From contig NZ_VWXK01000020.1 in the NCBI RefSeq assembly GCF_011752565.1, positions 1 through 64,000 of the forward strand: 64,000 nucleotides of DNA, in the 5' to 3' direction. The DNA comes from Pantoea sp. Ap-967 (GTDB lineage: Bacteria > Pseudomonadota > Gammaproteobacteria > Pseudomonadales > Pseudomonadaceae). Each line of letters starts with the position of its first letter. The first letter of the stretch is position 1. Positions 63,065-64,000 of this stretch are shown here, piece by piece. The notes beneath the pieces were generated by a model. That model had not been told where the DNA came from, did no database searches, and was given only the letters and a program-made list of their open reading frames with translations. A program made the position numbers and the translations under genes.

Positions 63065-64000
63065 ATGAGTAACAACCTCGACCAGCTCACCGATTGGTTG
63101 AAAGAGCACAAGATCACCGAAGTCGAATGCCTGATCAGCGACCTGACCGGCATCACCCGCGGCAAGATCTCGCCAACCAACAAGTTCATTGCCGAAAAAG
63201 GCATGCGCCTGCCCGAGAGCGTGCTGCTGCAGACCGTCACCGGCGACTACGTTGACGACGACATCTATTACGACCTGCTCGACCCGGCCGACATCGACAT
63301 GATCTGCCGCCCCGACCAGGACGCCGTGTTCCTCGTGCCCTGGGCCATCGAACCAACGGCCCAGGTGATCCACGACACCTACGACAAGAAGGGCAACCCG
63401 GTCGAACTGTCGCCGCGCAACGTCCTCAAGAAAGTGCTCAAGCTCTACGCCGACAAGGGCTGGCAGCCGATTGTCGCGCCAGAGATGGAGTTCTACCTGA
63501 CCAAGCGCAGCGAAGACCCGGACTTCCCGCTGCAACCGCCGGTCGGCCGCTCCGGCCGCCCGGAAACCGGCCGCCAGTCGTTCTCCATCGAGGCCGCCAA
63601 CGAATTCGACCCGCTGTTCGAGGACGTCTATGACTGGTGCGAACTGCAGCGCCTGGACCTCGACACGCTGATTCACGAAGACGGCACGGCGCAGATGGAA
63701 ATCAACTTCCGTCACGGCGACGCGCTGCACCTGGCCGACCAGATCCTGGTGTTCAAGCGCACCATGCGCGAGGCCGCGCTCAAGCACAACGTGGCGGCCA
63801 CCTTCATGGCCAAGCCGATGACCGGCGAGCCGGGCAGCGCCATGCACCTGCACCAGAGCGTGGTCGACGTGGCCACCGGCAAGAACATCTTCAGCAACCC
63901 AGACGGCAGCATGAGCCAGCTGTTCCTGCACCACATCGGTGGCCTGCAGAAGTTCATCCCCGAAGCGCTGCCGCTGTTCGCCCCCAACGTCAACTCGTTC
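63065..64000 (+). CDS. glutamine-synthetase family enzyme, second copy (3' end outside window)
   Basis: 312 residues are visible from ATG 63065 (MSNNLDQLTDWLKEHKI), with GAGG just upstream; the frame is still open at the window edge. GS-fold motifs: DLTGITRGKI, APEMEFYLTKR, HEDGTAQMEINF and GSAMHLHQSVVD, then LFAPNVNS at the edge. It is clearly diverged from the copy at 61114-62490 but belongs to the same PuuA-like branch. The pair resembles the P. aeruginosa spu/pau polyamine locus, where several gamma-glutamyl ligases split polyamine substrates among them; that analogy is an inference. Confidence 0.88.
   Translation, partial: MSNNLDQLTDWLKEHKITEVECLISDLTGITRGKISPTNKFIAEKGMRLPESVLLQTVTGDYVDDDIYYDLLDPADIDMICRPDQDAVFLVPWAIEPTAQVIHDTYDKKGNPVELSPRNVLKKVLKLYADKGWQPIVAPEMEFYLTKRSEDPDFPLQPPVGRSGRPETGRQSFSIEAANEFDPLFEDVYDWCELQRLDLDTLIHEDGTAQMEINFRHGDALHLADQILVFKRTMREAALKHNVAATFMAKPMTGEPGSAMHLHQSVVDVATGKNIFSNPDGSMSQLFLHHIGGLQKFIPEALPLFAPNVNSF

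Overview
The window is a 64 kb stretch of a GC-rich Pseudomonas chromosome, almost certainly from the P. putida group. The evidence is a giant LapA-type adhesin, two families of REP-like inverted repeats (core TGTAGGAGCGGGCTTGCCCC and core GGTAGGAGCGAGCxxAGCTC) between many genes, and a dense set of Pseudomonas housekeeping operons. No tRNA, rRNA, CRISPR array, integrase or insertion sequence was seen. The only confident RNA gene is 6S RNA.

Layout. 1-9.2 kb: the 3' part of lapA (two families of ~103-104 residue repeats, a vWFA domain, RTX repeats and a type I secretion C-terminus). 9.3-13.6 kb: a small conserved protein, then a TauD-like dioxygenase with a complete ABC importer (binding protein, ATPase, permease), probably for organosulfur or a related compound. 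13.7-15.3 kb: a WYL-type regulator and a Sel1-repeat protein. 15.4-20.5 kb: a tightly overlapping efflux operon (MarR, FUSC/AaeB-like pump, DUF1656, HlyD adaptor, outer membrane lipoprotein) with a palindromic operator in front. 20.6-21.5 kb: a less GC-rich orphan RHS-core toxin-like gene. 21.6-23.5 kb: a cytochrome c-FTR1 iron permease. A REP pair at 23.53-23.59 kb may mark an origin-symmetric rearrangement breakpoint relative to P. putida KT2440.

23.6-37.3 kb: yaiI-like gene, elbB, sterol desaturase and dedA (whose 3' ends overlap in antisense), ppk and ppx (convergent, each with a Pho-box-like site), trxA, rho, ubiD with an overlapping ferredoxin reductase, chaC-like gene and a quinone reductase. 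37.4-45.8 kb: FliL-like protein, an orphan PemK/MazF toxin, EVE protein, a tiny membrane protein, the conserved zapB-like/zapA/6S RNA/5-formyl-THF cyclo-ligase block, and the divergent ygfB-pepP-ubiH-DUF4442-ubiI-like operon. 45.9-48.7 kb: Fe(III) ABC binding protein and fused permease without an ATPase gene. 48.8-53.5 kb: gcvT-gcvH-gcvP glycine cleavage system. 53.6-58.2 kb: two DUF2388 paralogues, an orphan GspE/PilB ATPase, an Lrp regulator and a CYTH-CHAD protein. 58.3-64 kb: argE, argA, and two divergent glutamine-synthetase-like genes (probably gamma-glutamylpolyamine synthetases), the second cut by the window edge.

Themes. Polyphosphate (ppk, ppx, CYTH-CHAD), ubiquinone (ubiD, ubiH, ubiI-like), iron (FTR1, FbpA/FbpB) and arginine/polyamine metabolism (argE, argA, two GS-like enzymes) recur. 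The most unusual signal is a tiny reading frame in front of argA. It has a strong ribosome-binding site, encodes MTASLFRR and ends in two CGA arginine codons. It is chained by stop-start overlaps through a second mini-frame into the argA frame, which suggests an undescribed arginine-sensing translational leader.
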